Below, in pieces: positions 1 through 9,517 of a stretch of DNA of 64,000 bases. Source of the stretch: VAZQ01 sp963744275 (GTDB lineage Bacteria; Pseudomonadota; Alphaproteobacteria; Rhizobiales; Xanthobacteraceae); assembly GCA_963744275.1 (NCBI GenBank), contig CAVUSX010000021.1:806001-870000 (forward strand). Reading direction: 5' to 3'. The translations under genes were made by a program, and so were the position numbers. The notes under the pieces are model-generated. The model saw only the letters and a list, made by a program, of their open reading frames with translations. It was not told where the DNA came from and made no database searches. Position 1 is the first letter of the stretch. Each line of letters begins with the position of its first letter.

Positions 1-55
1 ATCACCGCTGTCGTCGACCGCGCTGCGGGCCGCCCGCAGGGCCGCCCCGCCATAA
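1..55 (+). CDS. nadD: Nicotinate-nucleotide adenylyltransferase, C-terminal end only (5' partial)
   Basis: The frame starting at base 2 reads SPLSSTALRAARRAAPP and ends at TAA (53-55). The S-S-T-A-L-R segment matches the conserved end of NadD, which transfers AMP from ATP to nicotinate mononucleotide in NAD synthesis. Only 17 residues are visible, so the call rests on this motif and on position: nadD directly precedes rsfS and rlmH in many alphaproteobacteria. The rest of the gene lies outside the window. Confidence 0.6.
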   Translation, partial: SPLSSTALRAARRAAPP

Positions 56-158
56 GGGCGCCCCGGCGCCGCCATGGCGCAATCGTCATGAACGGGACGC
101 AGAGGCCGCACAAAATGACCGGCCCGCACCCCTGCGAGGTTGAAAGCGTCGACCCGCC

Positions 159-617
159 ATGCCTATGTTGGGTGTGGCATATGCCAACGAAAGGAAAGGC
201 CCCCTGCCCACATCGACACTCTCCCGGGCCCGCGTCCGTCGCGCGCCCGCCAAGGTCTCCAAGGTGCGTCCTGACGCCAAGGAGACTCTTCGCCTCGTCC
301 TCGCCCGCATCGACGACCTGAAGGCCGAGGATACCGTGACCATCGATCTCGCCGGCAAGAGCTCGATCGCGGACGCCATGGTGGTGACCTCCGGCAGGTC
401 GAACCGCCAGGTCGGCGCCATCGCGGATCATCTGCTCAAGGATCTGGCCGCCGCCGGGGTGCCCAATGTTCGGGTCGAGGGCATGCCGAACTGCGATTGG
501 GTGCTGATCGACGCCGGCGACGTGATCGTCCACGTATTCCGGCCGGAAGTGCGCACCTTCTACAATCTCGAGAACATGTGGGCGCCGGGCCGGACGCCAC
601 GGCGGCAGGCCAACTAG
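159..617 (+). CDS. rsfS: Ribosomal silencing factor RsfS
   Basis: RsfS (Iojap/DUF143 family) binds ribosomal protein L14 and blocks joining of the 30S and 50S subunits when nutrients are short. The 152-residue product carries the family core from about residue 42 on: DTVTIDLAGKSS, the MVVTSGRSNRQV segment, then VEGMPNCDWVLIDAGDVIVHVF and a C-terminal R-x-FYNLENMW typical of RsfS. The first 40 residues are not conserved in the family, so the true start may lie downstream of the ATG at 159; another ATG sits at 165. It follows nadD and is separated from rlmH by 23 bases, so the three genes probably form one transcript. Confidence 0.93.
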   Translation: MPMLGVAYANERKGPLPTSTLSRARVRRAPAKVSKVRPDAKETLRLVLARIDDLKAEDTVTIDLAGKSSIADAMVVTSGRSNRQVGAIADHLLKDLAAAGVPNVRVEGMPNCDWVLIDAGDVIVHVFRPEVRTFYNLENMWAPGRTPRRQAN

Positions 618-640
618 GCGATTCGGGCGGCGGGCCGCAG

Positions 641-1123
641 ATGCGCATCCTGATCGCCGCCGTCGGCCGATTGAAGCAGGGCCCCGAGCGGGAGCTGGCG
701 GAGCGCTACCGCAAGCGGGCGGCCGATTTCGGCCGCAAGGTCGGGCTGCAGGCCTTCGATATCGTCGAGATCAAGGAGAGCCGCGCCGACAATGTCGAGC
801 GGCGGATGCTGGAAGAATTGATCGCCATCGCCAATGTGATTCCCGAGCGCGCCATCTCGGTGATCCTGGACGAGCGCGGATCGACCATGAACAGCGCGGC
901 CTTCGCGGGCCGGCTGCAGGACTGGCGGGCCGCCGACCGGCCAGCGGTCGTCTTCATCCTGGGGGGCGCCGACGGGCTGGCGCCGAGCCTGCGCGACAAG
1001 GCCGAGCTCGCGCTGGCCTTCGGGGCCTTCACCTGGCCGCATCAGCTGGTCCGGATCATGCTCCTGGAGCAGCTCTACCGCGCCGTCACGATTCTGGGCG
1101 GGCATCCGTATCACCGCGAATGA
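641..1123 (+). CDS. rlmH: 23S rRNA (pseudouridine1915-N3)-methyltransferase RlmH
   Basis: RlmH is a SPOUT-class methyltransferase that uses S-adenosylmethionine to methylate pseudouridine 1915 in helix 69 of 23S rRNA. The product has 160 residues, the normal family size. It starts MRILIAAVGRLKQGPE and has the trefoil-knot SAM site VFILGGADGL near residue 105 and the C-terminal EQLYRAVTILGGHPYHRE that closes almost every RlmH. The open frame extends upstream, but the ATG at 641 matches the family N-terminus. It sits 23 bases after rsfS, as in most alphaproteobacteria. Confidence 0.96.
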   Translation: MRILIAAVGRLKQGPERELAERYRKRAADFGRKVGLQAFDIVEIKESRADNVERRMLEELIAIANVIPERAISVILDERGSTMNSAAFAGRLQDWRAADRPAVVFILGGADGLAPSLRDKAELALAFGAFTWPHQLVRIMLLEQLYRAVTILGGHPYHRE

Positions 1124-1279
1124 CCTCCGACCCGCAGTCGGCCCTATTGCGGCGCGAATTCGGAGTATCTAGTCCGCTCCGGTCCGGTGTTTGCCTGGAG
1201 CTGGGGTTTGCCTGGTCGGTGGGTGCATGAGCCGGTTCGTGCCTTGATGGCGCCGATGTGCCGTTCGATGTCAAAACCG

Positions 1280-2655
1280 ATGTCCCGATCCGACAGAGGC
1301 GCCCCCGCTTGGCTGGCGGCGCTCGGCCTTTTGACGTTCGGGCTCACCGGCGCGGTGGCGCAGGCGCCGGCGCGGCAGGGCGGCGAAATTCCCTACCTGC
1401 CGTTCCGGCCCCCCGCCTTCCCGGCGCCGGCGAATCCGGCGACCGGTCCCGCCGCCAAGGCGCAAACCGATCTCGAAACGTTGAAGAAGGACGCCCAGGA
1501 TCTCGAAGCCGTCCAGGCCGAGCAGAAGAAGGCGATCGAGAACGCGGCCAGGCTCAAGCATGAGGTCGATTCGATCGGCGAGGACCGCCGCCAGCTCAAT
1601 CAGCAACTGATCGACACGGCGGCGCGCATTCGTGCGGCCGAGACCCAGGTGGCGGACACCCAGGAGCGGCTCAAGCCGCTCGACACGCGCGAGCAGACGT
1701 TGCGGCAATCGCTGGAGGACCGGCGCGGCGTCATGGCCGAGGTCCTGGCGGCCCTGCAGCGCATCGGCCGCCATCCGCCGCCGGCCCTCATGGTCACGCC
1801 GCAGGATGCCCTGCAATCGCTGCGCTCGGCCATGATGCTGGGGGCGATCCTGCCGGAGATGCGTCATGACGCCGATCTCTTGATCGCCGATCTCGCCGAG
1901 CTGACGCGGCTGCGCGCGCAGATCGCCGGCGAACGCGACGGTTTGACGCGCGATCTGCTGGGCTTGAGCCTGGAGCGCCAGCGCCTCAACCTGCTGACCG
2001 ATCAGCGCCAGAAGCAGCAGGCGGAGAGCGAGCAGGCGCTCGAGCAGGAACGGCTGCGCGCCGGCCAGCTCGCGCATCAGGCCGACAGCCTGCAGGACCT
2101 GATCGCCAAGCTCGAGCAGGGACTGGGTCCCGCCGGCCGCCCCGAGAACAAGGCGGCCGAAGGGCGGCCTGATTTCGCCGCCCTCAACGATCCCGGCCGG
2201 CTGGCGCCGGCCATCGCCTTCGCCACCGCCAAGGGCCGCCTGCCGCTGCCGGTCAATGGCGTGAGAATCAAGGAATTCGGCGCTTCGGACGGCCTCGGCG
2301 GCACCGAAAAGGGGCTCACCGTGGCGGCACGGCCGGGCGCCCAGATCACGGCTCCGTGCGATGGCTGGGTGGTCTATGCGGGCCCCTTCCGCAATTACGG
2401 CCAACTCTTGATCCTCAATGCCGGCAGCGGCTATCATGTGCTCTTGGCGGGAATGGATCGGATCTCGGTCGATCTGGGGCAGTTCGTCGTAACGGGCGAG
2501 CCCGTTGCGGTAATGGGCGGTGGCGGGAGCCAGGTGCCCGCTGCGCTGGCAGCCAATTCAGGACAGCCGGTGCTGTACGTCGAGTTTCGCAAGGACGGGA
2601 CACCCGTCGACCCCAGCCCATGGTGGGCAACCAACGACGGCGAGAAGGTTCGCGG

Positions 2656-2659
<4 letters not shown>
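1280..2659 (+). CDS. envC: Murein hydrolase activator EnvC (degenerate LytM/M23 protein)
   Basis: EnvC-type proteins act in the periplasm at the division site, where they activate amidases that split septal peptidoglycan. From the ATG at 1280 the 459-residue product has a signal peptide (hydrophobic LAALGLLTFGLTGAVAQA), a long charged coiled coil over about residues 60-290, and a C-terminal LytM domain over about residues 340-450. The LytM zinc ligands are missing: the usual HxH is replaced by LYVEF, as in E. coli EnvC, which supports an activator rather than an endopeptidase. The start is uncertain; ATGs at 1247 and 1268 are in frame, but 1280 gives the most compact signal peptide. The stop overlaps the ctpA start, so the two are probably translationally coupled. 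Confidence 0.85.
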
Positions 2660-3987
<1,328 letters not shown>

Positions 3988-4015
3988 CATCGACGCGCAT
4001 TCGGCGATCGCACGA

Positions 4016-4048
4016 CGGGGCGGCCTTTAAGGCCGCCCCGTTTGTTTT
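4016..4048 (+). terminator. Rho-independent terminator after ctpA
   Basis: A perfect 10-bp stem (cggggcggcc / ggccgccccg) with loop tttaa is followed directly by tttgtttt. It begins 28 bases after the ctpA stop and would end the rsfS-ctpA transcript. Confidence 0.9.
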
Positions 4049-4251
4049 GATGGGTCCGCGACAGCGAAGAACCGGGGCAGCGCAGCCGGGCCGGAAGAAG
4101 CCCCAACGCAGCTGCCGGAAAAGCTATATTCTTAGTGATCGCGATGCCGGCTGGTTTACCAGTTGCGCGGTTTCTCGCGGCAGGCGGGATTGAGCAGGCG
4201 GGCGCCACGCGCATAATGGCACGAGCTGATGACCTTGCGGGAGTTGCGCCC

Positions 4252-4362
4252 ATGCAAGATTGGCTTCTGATCCTGGCTCCCATAGCGACAGTCGGGTATT
4301 TTCTGATCCATCCCGGCGTGTTCCCCGCCTTCATGGATTGGTTTGCAAGACTGCTGCATTGA
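4252..4362 (+). CDS. Small hydrophobic protein, 36 residues
   Basis: The ATG at 4252 is preceded by GGGAG (4239-4243) at 8-base spacing. The predicted product starts MQDWLLILAPIATVGYFLIH and is essentially one membrane-spanning helix with a short amphipathic tail ending in ARLLH. The frame is open further upstream (ATG at 4135), but that extension has no membrane-protein character and no good ribosome binding site. The gene sits alone between the ctpA terminator and a repeat. Function is not recognised. It could be a real small membrane protein or a chance frame; the ribosome binding site and the sequence make the first more likely. Confidence 0.45.
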   Translation: MQDWLLILAPIATVGYFLIHPGVFPAFMDWFARLLH

Positions 4363-4385
4363 GCAACACTTGCGATCGCCGCGCT

Positions 4386-4489
4386 CCAGAGCGGTTTCGC
4401 ATGGGCCGGAAATAGAAACCGCTCTGGCATTTTGCATTGTCGCATTTTCGGACGGAAAACCGGATTCCACTTTTCCTGAAAATGCTCTA
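4386..4489. repeat. Hyphomicrobiales-type intergenic repeat with 12-bp inverted arms
   Basis: A perfect 12-bp inverted repeat (ccagagcggttt at 4386-4397, aaaccgctctgg at 4416-4427) is followed by a stretch with ggacggaaaaccggattcc and cacttttcctgaaaatgctc. This composite is recognisable as a mobile intergenic element scattered through rhizobial genomes, where parts of it occur in both orientations. It lies between the small hydrophobic ORF and the convergent GPP34 gene and may act as a transcript end. Confidence 0.7.
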
Positions 4490-5146
4490 CCCGAACCGCG
4501 CCGTCGCCACGGCCGCGAGCGTTGCCCGCAGGCTGGCCTCGACGGCACCGACCGCGCGACCGATCTCCTCCAGGGCGACGACCCGGGCGATACGGCTCGA
4601 GGCCTTGCGCAACTCGTCGGGCGACAAGAGCTCGTTGAGCACGCCGCTTGAATGCGCCAAGCCGAGCAGCAACGTGTCGCGCGCATCCGGCACGGCGTCA
4701 CTGAATATCATCGACAGCAGGCGCGCCTTGGCCTCGCGTTGCTCACGTCCGGTGCTCTGCGGATAGGCGCGACGCGAGAACATCCAGAGGAATTGTCGAT
4801 CTTCCTCGCACAGAATGCCGGCATCGACCAGGCGTCGCAGCACCGGTCGGGTGAGATCATCGCCGCGCAGGCCGAACCGCTCGATCCACCAGGTGGTCGG
4901 CTTATGGTCGGGCGCGGCGGAGATTTCCTTCAGCGCCTGGTCGAGCAGCTCGTCGCCGGCCGGCTTCGGATCGACGATGAACAGCGAGGTCAGATCGGTA
5001 TCGATGCGGCCCCGCAGCGCAAGCTCCATCAGGACGCCGCCCGCGATCGCGATGTTGGCATAGCCGCAGCAGGCGGGCTTGATCGTGCCGGTGTCGTCGC
5101 GCAGCATCAGCACCACGATCTCGTCGGCAAGGGTCAGCTGTTGCAT
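4487..5146 (-). CDS. GPP34 family phosphoprotein (bacterial Golgi phosphoprotein 3 homologue)
   Basis: The 219-residue product fits the GPP34 (GOLPH3) family, whose eukaryotic members bind phosphatidylinositol 4-phosphate and retain enzymes in the Golgi. Bacterial members are of unknown function. Family signatures visible are the N-terminal LTLADEIVVLMLRDDTG, the GGVLMELALRGRID segment, and a helical C-terminal half with LLGLAHSSGVLNELLS. The start chosen is the ATG at 5146, preceded by an AAAAGG stretch; the frame is open up to 5194, but that extension is basic and unlike the family. It lies 13 bases downstream of the STAS gene on the same strand, so the two probably share a transcript. Its 3' end abuts the intergenic repeat. 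Confidence 0.82.
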   Translation of the reverse strand: MQQLTLADEIVVLMLRDDTGTIKPACCGYANIAIAGGVLMELALRGRIDTDLTSLFIVDPKPAGDELLDQALKEISAAPDHKPTTWWIERFGLRGDDLTRPVLRRLVDAGILCEEDRQFLWMFSRRAYPQSTGREQREAKARLLSMIFSDAVPDARDTLLLGLAHSSGVLNELLSPDELRKASSRIARVVALEEIGRAVGAVEASLRATLAAVATARFG

Positions 5147-5159
5147 GATCGAAGCCTTT

Positions 5160-5498
5160 TCACTTGCCGAGGCTCGCGCGCGCTTGCGTTTCATCCGCTG
5201 CTATCGGGATGACGTCGTGGAGGCCGGAAATCACGAACACCTGATCGACCGCAGGCTGCAGGCCGAACATCGAAAGGCCGCCGTTGGCGGCTTTGGCCTG
5301 CTTCGCGATCACCAGGACGCCCCGCAGTCCGGCGGACGATATGTAAGTGATCTCGCGCATGTCACAAATGATCCAGGGCGTTCCGCCCGCAATGGCGGAG
5401 CCGACAGCCGCCACCAACTGCGGGCTCGTCAAGGCGTCGACCTTCCCGACGATGCGATAGACCGCCACTGCACCCGCCAATTCGCTGCTGATCTCCAA
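5160..5498 (-). CDS. STAS-domain protein, anti-sigma factor antagonist type
   Basis: STAS proteins of this size act in partner-switching: the unphosphorylated form binds an anti-sigma factor, and a kinase inactivates it by phosphorylating a serine. The product contains the fold core ALTSPQLVAAVGSAI and the phosphorylation segment CDMREITYISSAGLRGVLV, with the Ser-Ser pair at about residues 54-55. The open frame runs up to 5603, but a TTG at 5498 with GGGAG seven bases upstream gives a 112-residue protein, the normal family length, so TTG is preferred. No anti-sigma or kinase gene lies nearby. It precedes the GPP34 gene. Confidence 0.82.
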   Translation of the reverse strand: MEISSELAGAVAVYRIVGKVDALTSPQLVAAVGSAIAGGTPWIICDMREITYISSAGLRGVLVIAKQAKAANGGLSMFGLQPAVDQVFVISGLHDVIPIAADETQARASLGK

Positions 5499-5715
5499 GG
5501 CAAGCTCCCAAGTGTGGCCTCGTCGCGCACAGCATAGGCGAGCCTGGACCTGCCGCCACTCCCAACTTGAGCCCGGGGGAACCGCGGTGAAATCGGCGCG
5601 CATTGCGCGGCTTTCCCCGCCACGGCGGGGCCGCGGTAAACGGAGAGTTAACGACTGCGGATGCTAAGTCTGCGGATGCGAAGTCTTGGGATGATTGATT
5701 CGCGAGGTTTTGACC

Positions 5716-6954
5716 TTGACCGATGACCTGAGCGCACCGCTTGGCCGCGGCATTGGCCGCAAGCGCGAGAAAAACACCAAACGCAACAAATGGATGGCCG
5801 CGATCGCGTTCCTCGGGCCGCGGCTGCTGGCCGGCGCGCTCGGCAGTGTGACCCTCGTCTTCCTGGGCTGGGTCCTGTTCGCCGATGCGCCGCTGGGCGG
5901 CGAGCCGCTCGTGGTGGTCACGGCCGATCTGCATGCGGATGCGGCCGGCCCCGGCAGCAAGACCGTCGAGGCGAACCCGGGGCCCGCGGCCGAAGCCGAT
6001 CGCGAGCGGCCCAACCGGTACGACGGTCCGCCCATCGGTGCCGGTCAGCCGGCCGCTGCGGCGGCGGGCCGCAACATGGTCACCATCATCGACGGCAGCA
6101 GCGGCAAACGCGAGGACGTGGTGATCCCGGGCCAGGCGGCCGACCGAGCCGCCATCGACCAGCGCTTTGTGGAAGCCTCGCGCAGCGGTCCGATTCCACG
6201 CATCGCCGCCGACGGCACCCGTCCGTCCGAAGCTTTTGCCCAGCCCGTCAAGACGCTGCCGGACCGGCCCAATGCGCCGCGGATCGCCATCGTGGTGGCT
6301 GGGCTCGGCATCAGCGCCATCGGCACCAGCGACGCGCTCGCCAAGCTGCCCGGACCGGTGACGTTCGCGTTCGCGCCCTATGGGGCCGACCTCGATCATC
6401 TGGCGGCGCGGGCGCGCGAGGGCGGGCACGAAATTCTGCTGCAGGTGCCGATGGAGCCGTTCGACTATCCGGACAACGATCCGGGCCCGCAAACCCTGCT
6501 GACCTCACTCAATGCCGGGCAGAATATCGAGCGGCTGCATTGGCTGATGAGCCGGCTGCAGGGCTATGTGGGCCTCGCCAACTACATGGGCGGGCGCTTC
6601 ACGGCGACCGAAGCGGCGCTGGCGCCGATCCTGCGCGAAGCCGCCAAGCGCGGTCTCATCTATGTGGAGGACGGCAACTCCCCGCGCAGCGTCGCCGGCC
6701 AGGCGGCGAGCGCCAACAACCTGCCCTATGCCAAGGGGGATCTCACCATCGATGCCGTGCCGACGGCGGCCGAGATCGACCACGCCTTGTCGCGCCTGGA
6801 GAAAACCGCGCGCGAGCGCGGCTTTGCGGTCGGCATGGCGAATGCGCTGCCGGCCTCGATCGAGCGCATCGCGGTTTGGGCGAAAGCGGCGGAGAGCCAC
6901 GGCCTCCTGCTGGTGCCGATCAGCGCGGTCGCGGCGCGCGGGAAGTCGACTTGA
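5716..6954 (+). CDS. Divergent polysaccharide deacetylase family protein (YibQ type)
   Basis: This matches the divergent polysaccharide deacetylase family (DUF610/YibQ), whose activity is not settled. The 412-residue product has a short basic N-terminus, one membrane anchor at about residues 33-58 (FLGPRLLAGALGSVTLVFLG), a low-complexity linker, then the deacetylase-like barrel from about residue 190: APRIAIVVAGLGIS, VTFAFAPYG, HEILLQVPMEPFDYP and GLIYVEDG. The TTG at 5716 has GAGG eight bases upstream and is preferred over the TTG at 5695. In this order of bacteria the gene commonly lies between ctpA and rppH, as here. The barrel is predicted to be periplasmic. Confidence 0.85.
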   Translation: MTDDLSAPLGRGIGRKREKNTKRNKWMAAIAFLGPRLLAGALGSVTLVFLGWVLFADAPLGGEPLVVVTADLHADAAGPGSKTVEANPGPAAEADRERPNRYDGPPIGAGQPAAAAAGRNMVTIIDGSSGKREDVVIPGQAADRAAIDQRFVEASRSGPIPRIAADGTRPSEAFAQPVKTLPDRPNAPRIAIVVAGLGISAIGTSDALAKLPGPVTFAFAPYGADLDHLAARAREGGHEILLQVPMEPFDYPDNDPGPQTLLTSLNAGQNIERLHWLMSRLQGYVGLANYMGGRFTATEAALAPILREAAKRGLIYVEDGNSPRSVAGQAASANNLPYAKGDLTIDAVPTAAEIDHALSRLEKTARERGFAVGMANALPASIERIAVWAKAAESHGLLLVPISAVAARGKST

Positions 6955-7024
6955 GCCGACGGACAGAGTAGGTTCGGCGCCGTCCCTCGGTCCGGCCGCC
7001 GTTTCCGGCCCCATTGCCACACCC

Positions 7025-7543
7025 ATGCGGTCCAGCAAGAACGCTTCCGAGCTTCCCTATCGGGCCTGCGTGGGGATCATGGTGCTCAATCGCGCCGGCC
7101 TGGTCTTCATCGGCCGGCGCAGCCATGGGCCGGAGCATATGGATGCGACCCATGCCTGGCAGATGCCGCAGGGCGGCGTCGATCCCGGCGAAGATACCTG
7201 GCCGGCGGCGCTGCGCGAGCTCTACGAGGAAACAAACATCCGCTCGATCGAGCGCCTGGGCGAGATCGAGGACTGGCTGACCTACGACATCCCCAGCGAT
7301 ATCGTCGGGGGCGCCTGGGGCGGCAAATATCGCGGCCAAACGCAGAAATGGTACGCGCTGCAATTCATCGGGCAGGAGCGCGAGATCGACATCGCGCATC
7401 CCGGCGGCGGCCACCACAAGCCGGAGTTCCTGGCCTGGCGCTGGGAGCCGATCGCCAACCTGCCGGCGCTGGTGGTGCCGTTCAAGCGCAAGGTCTATGA
7501 GCAGGTGGTGGCGAAATTCAAAAGGTTCGCAGTGCCGGCTTGA
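7025..7543 (+). CDS. rppH: RNA pyrophosphohydrolase RppH (Nudix)
   Basis: RppH removes pyrophosphate from the 5' end of primary transcripts and so starts RNase E-dependent decay; some members act on dinucleoside polyphosphates. The 172-residue product has the Nudix box GGVDPGEDTWPAALRELYEE near residues 45-65, the WQMPQ and RGQTQKWY segments, and the PEFLAWRWEP strand typical of RppH. The ATG at 7025 fits the family N-terminus (YRACVGIMVLN follows). It is convergent with atpC, with only eight bases between the stops. Confidence 0.95.
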   Translation: MRSSKNASELPYRACVGIMVLNRAGLVFIGRRSHGPEHMDATHAWQMPQGGVDPGEDTWPAALRELYEETNIRSIERLGEIEDWLTYDIPSDIVGGAWGGKYRGQTQKWYALQFIGQEREIDIAHPGGGHHKPEFLAWRWEPIANLPALVVPFKRKVYEQVVAKFKRFAVPA

Positions 7544-7551
7544 TCGACAAT

Positions 7552-7950
7552 CTAATGTGTCAGCGCGGCCTGCAGCGCCTTCAATTGATCGAGGCGGTTG
7601 GCGAGCTTGTCGCGCTGCCAGCCCTCGGCGGCGTCGGCCACGTCCTCCTCGGTATCCTTGATCTCGCCCGCGAGCACCGCCAGATCGAACTCCGCGACCG
7701 GCACCGCCATGTCGGCCAGCACGGTCAATCCCGATGGACCGACCTCGGCGAAACCGCCGTTGACCACCACGCGCAGATCGCCGCTCTCGCGAAAGACCAC
7801 GATGATTCCGGGCCGCAACGCCGTCACCAGCGGGGCGTGCCCGGCGAGCACGCCGAGATCGCCCTCCGAGCCCGGCAGATCGACCTGGCTGACATCGCCG
7901 GCGAACAAGAGTTTCTCGGGCGAGACGAGATCGAAATGAAAGGTGGCCAT
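7552..7950 (-). CDS. atpC: F1 ATP synthase epsilon subunit
   Basis: The epsilon subunit sits on the central stalk of F1 and regulates rotation and ATP hydrolysis. The 132-residue product starts MATFHFDLVSPEKLLFAGDV and carries the conserved PGSEGDLGVLAGHAPLVTAL of the N-terminal beta sandwich, followed by a two-helix C-terminal segment. It is the last gene of the atpHAGDC operon. The gap to atpD holds a perfect inverted repeat (7986-8046). Confidence 0.96.
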   Translation of the reverse strand: MATFHFDLVSPEKLLFAGDVSQVDLPGSEGDLGVLAGHAPLVTALRPGIIVVFRESGDLRVVVNGGFAEVGPSGLTVLADMAVPVAEFDLAVLAGEIKDTEEDVADAAEGWQRDKLANRLDQLKALQAALTH

Positions 7951-7985
7951 GAGCAGTTTCCGTAAATGCCGAGTGGCGAATTGGC

Positions 7986-8046
7986 GGTGAGTAGTGAGTG
8001 GTGAGTCGTGATTAGCTTACTCACTATTCACCACTCACTACTCACC
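7986..8046. repeat. Perfect 19-bp inverted repeat between atpD and atpC
   Basis: The left arm, ggtgagtagtgagtggtga (7986-8004), is exactly complementary to the right arm, tcaccactcactactcacc (8028-8046), across a 23-base loop. The arms are themselves made of GTGAGTAGTGAG-like short units. In the atp messenger RNA this would form a strong hairpin just before the atpC ribosome binding site region. Such 'ggtgagtagtgag' units are a familiar intergenic repeat in rhizobial genomes. Confidence 0.85.
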
Positions 8047-8056
8047 TTCCTTCCGC

Positions 8057-9496
8057 TCACGCCGCTTCCGCGGCCAAGCGCTTGCCCTTCTCGACCGCCT
8101 GCTCGATGGTGCCCACCATGTAGAAGGCGTTCTCCGGCAGGTGATCGTACTTGCCTTCGCACAGGCCCTGGAAACCACGCAGCGTGTCGGCGAGATCGAC
8201 GAACACCCCGGGCGAGCCGGTGAACACCTCGGCGACGTGGAAGGGCTGCGACAGGAAGCGCTCGATCTTGCGGGCGCGCGAGACCGAGATCTTGTCCTCT
8301 TCCGAGAGCTCGTCCATGCCCAGGATGGCGATGATGTCCTGCAGCGCCTTGTAGCGCTGCAGGATCTGCTGGACCTGGCGGGCGGTGTTGTAATGCTCCT
8401 CGCCGACCACCAGCGGAGAGAGCATGCGCGAGGTGGAATCGAGCGGATCGACGGCCGGATAGATGCCCTTCTCGGCGATCGAGCGCGACAGCACCGTGGT
8501 GGCGTCGAGATGCGCGAAGGAGGTGGCGGGCGCCGGATCGGTCAGGTCGTCGGCCGGCACGTAGATGGCCTGCACCGAGGTGACCGAGCCCTTGGTGGTG
8601 GTGGTGATGCGCTCCTGCAGCGCCCCCATGTCGGTCGCCAAGGTCGGCTGATAGCCCACCGCCGAGGGAATGCGTCCGAGCAGCGCGGAGACTTCCGAGC
8701 CGGCTTGCGTGAAGCGGAAGATGTTATCGACGAAGAACAGCACGTCCTGGCCCTGATCGCGGAAATATTCCGCGACCGTGAGACCGGACAGGCCGACGCG
8801 GGCGCGCGCGCCGGGCGGCTCGTTCATCTGGCCGTAGACCAGCGCGCATTTTGAGCCTTCGGTCGAGCCGTTGTTCTCCTTGGGGTCCTTGTTGACCTTC
8901 AATTCGATCATCTCGTGATAGAGGTCGTTGCCCTCGCGGGTGCGCTCGCCGACGCCGGCGAACACCGAGAAGCCGCCGTGCGCCTTGGCGACGTTGTTGA
9001 TGAGCTCCTGGATCAGCACCGTCTTGCCGACACCGGCGCCGCCGAACAGGCCGATCTTGCCGCCCTTGGCATAGGGCGCCAGCAGGTCCACCACCTTGAT
9101 GCCGGTGACCAGGATCTCGGCTTCGGTCGACTGCTCGGTGTAGGAGGGCGTCGGCTGGTGGATGGCGCGCCGCTCGGTGTGCGGCACCGGACCGGCGTCG
9201 TCGACCGGCTCGCCGATAACGTTGATGATGCGCCCGAGCGTGCCGGGGCCGACCGGCACCGAGATCGGCTCGCCGGTATCGGTGACCTCCTGGCCGCGCA
9301 CCAGGCCTTCGCTCACATCCATCGCGATGGTGCGCACCGTCGATTCGCCAAGATGCTGGGCGACCTCGAGGACCAGACGATTGCCCTGGTTCTTGGTCTC
9401 CAGCGCATTGAGAATCGCCGGCAGCTCGCCTTCGAACTGCACGTCGACGACGGCGCCGATGACCTGGGTGATGCGGCCGGTTTGATTGGAAGCCAT
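8057..9496 (-). CDS. atpD: F1 ATP synthase beta subunit
   Basis: The beta subunit carries the catalytic nucleotide sites of F1. The 479-residue product is full length and contains the P-loop GGAGVGKTVLIQELINN, the GERTREGNDLYHEM segment with the catalytic glutamate, the VLFFVDNIFRFTQAGSEVSA Walker B region, and the C-terminal EVFTGSPGVFVDL. It is on the minus strand between ohr and atpC. Normally atpG ends directly before atpD; here ohr lies between them. Confidence 0.98.
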   Translation of the reverse strand: MASNQTGRITQVIGAVVDVQFEGELPAILNALETKNQGNRLVLEVAQHLGESTVRTIAMDVSEGLVRGQEVTDTGEPISVPVGPGTLGRIINVIGEPVDDAGPVPHTERRAIHQPTPSYTEQSTEAEILVTGIKVVDLLAPYAKGGKIGLFGGAGVGKTVLIQELINNVAKAHGGFSVFAGVGERTREGNDLYHEMIELKVNKDPKENNGSTEGSKCALVYGQMNEPPGARARVGLSGLTVAEYFRDQGQDVLFFVDNIFRFTQAGSEVSALLGRIPSAVGYQPTLATDMGALQERITTTTKGSVTSVQAIYVPADDLTDPAPATSFAHLDATTVLSRSIAEKGIYPAVDPLDSTSRMLSPLVVGEEHYNTARQVQQILQRYKALQDIIAILGMDELSEEDKISVSRARKIERFLSQPFHVAEVFTGSPGVFVDLADTLRGFQGLCEGKYDHLPENAFYMVGTIEQAVEKGKRLAAEAA

Positions 9497-9517
9497 GCAA
9501 GTCTCCTCGAATGAAAT

